Below are positions 23,309-23,454 of a stretch of 23,454 nucleotides of DNA, in pieces. The notes below the pieces were generated by a model, which was not told the origin of the DNA, did not search any database, and saw nothing but the letters and a program-made list of their open reading frames with translations. The position numbers and the translations under genes were made by a program. The DNA is from CAZZCS01 sp964652645. GTDB lineage: Bacteria; Cloacimonadota; Cloacimonadia; Cloacimonadales; Cloacimonadaceae. The DNA lies in the NCBI GenBank assembly GCA_964652645.1, contig CAZZCS010000029.1, forward strand, positions 1 through 23,454. The letters run 5' to 3'. Position 1 is the stretch's first letter. Each line of letters opens with the position of its first letter.

Positions 23309-23454
23309 TGCTCTATCTATCGATGCTCTTTACCTTTTTCAAGATCGGACTCTTCAGCTTTGGCGGTGGATATGCGATCCTGGCCATGATCCAGCATGAG
23401 GTAGTAATCAACAATCAGTGGCTCAGCTCCAGCGAGTTCTTTGATATAGTCGCC
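23308..23454 (+). CDS. ChrA-type transporter, half-size subunit 2 (N-terminal part, runs off window)
   Basis: Open to the right edge, about 49 codons visible. LFTFFKIGLFSFGGGYAILAMIQHEVV is split by the conserved Gly-Gly-Gly and closely parallels the start of the first subunit, as expected for a paired CHR protein. SD GGAGG (23299-23303) favours the ATG at 23308, four bases away; the ATG at 23305, overlapping the previous stop in an ATGA, is the alternative. The rest lies outside the window. Confidence 0.82.
   Translation, partial: MLYLSMLFTFFKIGLFSFGGGYAILAMIQHEVVINNQWLSSSEFFDIVA

Overview
The window looks like chromosome from an anaerobic, diderm bacterium of the Fibrobacterota-Chlorobi-Bacteroidota side of the tree, possibly Cloacimonadota. 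The pointers are a complete biotin-dependent sodium-pumping acyl-CoA decarboxylase operon, a large secreted protein ending in the asparagine/proline-rich tail (NYPNPFNPST) typical of that group, a GmhA-type heptose isomerase and several surface-glycan genes. The lineage is an inference; no marker gene settles it. No transposon, prophage, CRISPR array or plasmid signature was seen, and coding density is very high.

Bases 1-8462 (minus strand) form one tightly packed run: a left-handed beta-helix acyltransferase and a dolichol-phosphate-mannose-synthase-like glycosyltransferase (4-nt overlap), then mmdA-mmdD-mmdC-mmdB for the Na+ pump, then asnB starting on the base after the mmdB stop, then a class II photolyase overlapping the asnB stop and running off the left edge. 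The pump should interconvert methylmalonyl-CoA and propionyl-CoA + CO2 while moving Na+. Its carrier subunit has two complete biotinyl domains and its small membrane subunit has an added, internally duplicated N-terminal domain.

Bases 8532-11818 (plus strand) carry a Xer-type recombinase, a small nitroreductase, an adenosine deaminase and a phosphoheptose isomerase; the last two are 2 nt apart. A tRNA-Asn (GTT) with encoded CCA follows on the minus strand, then a DEAD-box RNA helicase of the DeaD/CsdA type (12098-14065, minus).

Bases 14121-17418 (minus) are a three-gene unit joined by two ATGA overlaps: two GT4 glycosyltransferases followed by a flavodoxin/ferredoxin fusion of the EFR1 type. 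It is divergent from a pirin gene (17545-18396, plus), and two -35-like hexamers lie back to back between them. Bases 18447-21434 (minus) encode a 995-residue secreted repeat protein with a C-terminal sorting or anchoring tail, a good promoter and a possible terminator. The 276-bp gap to ispG holds divergent promoters, a perfect interrupted palindrome and a leader hairpin. ispG (21711-22772) overlaps the first of two half-size ChrA transporters; the second runs off the right edge.

I found no wholly new multi-gene system. The most distinctive features are the altered Na+ pump architecture, its apparent co-transcription with asnB and phr, a Cys/His cluster in the AsnB glutaminase domain, and the redox protein locked into a glycosyltransferase operon.
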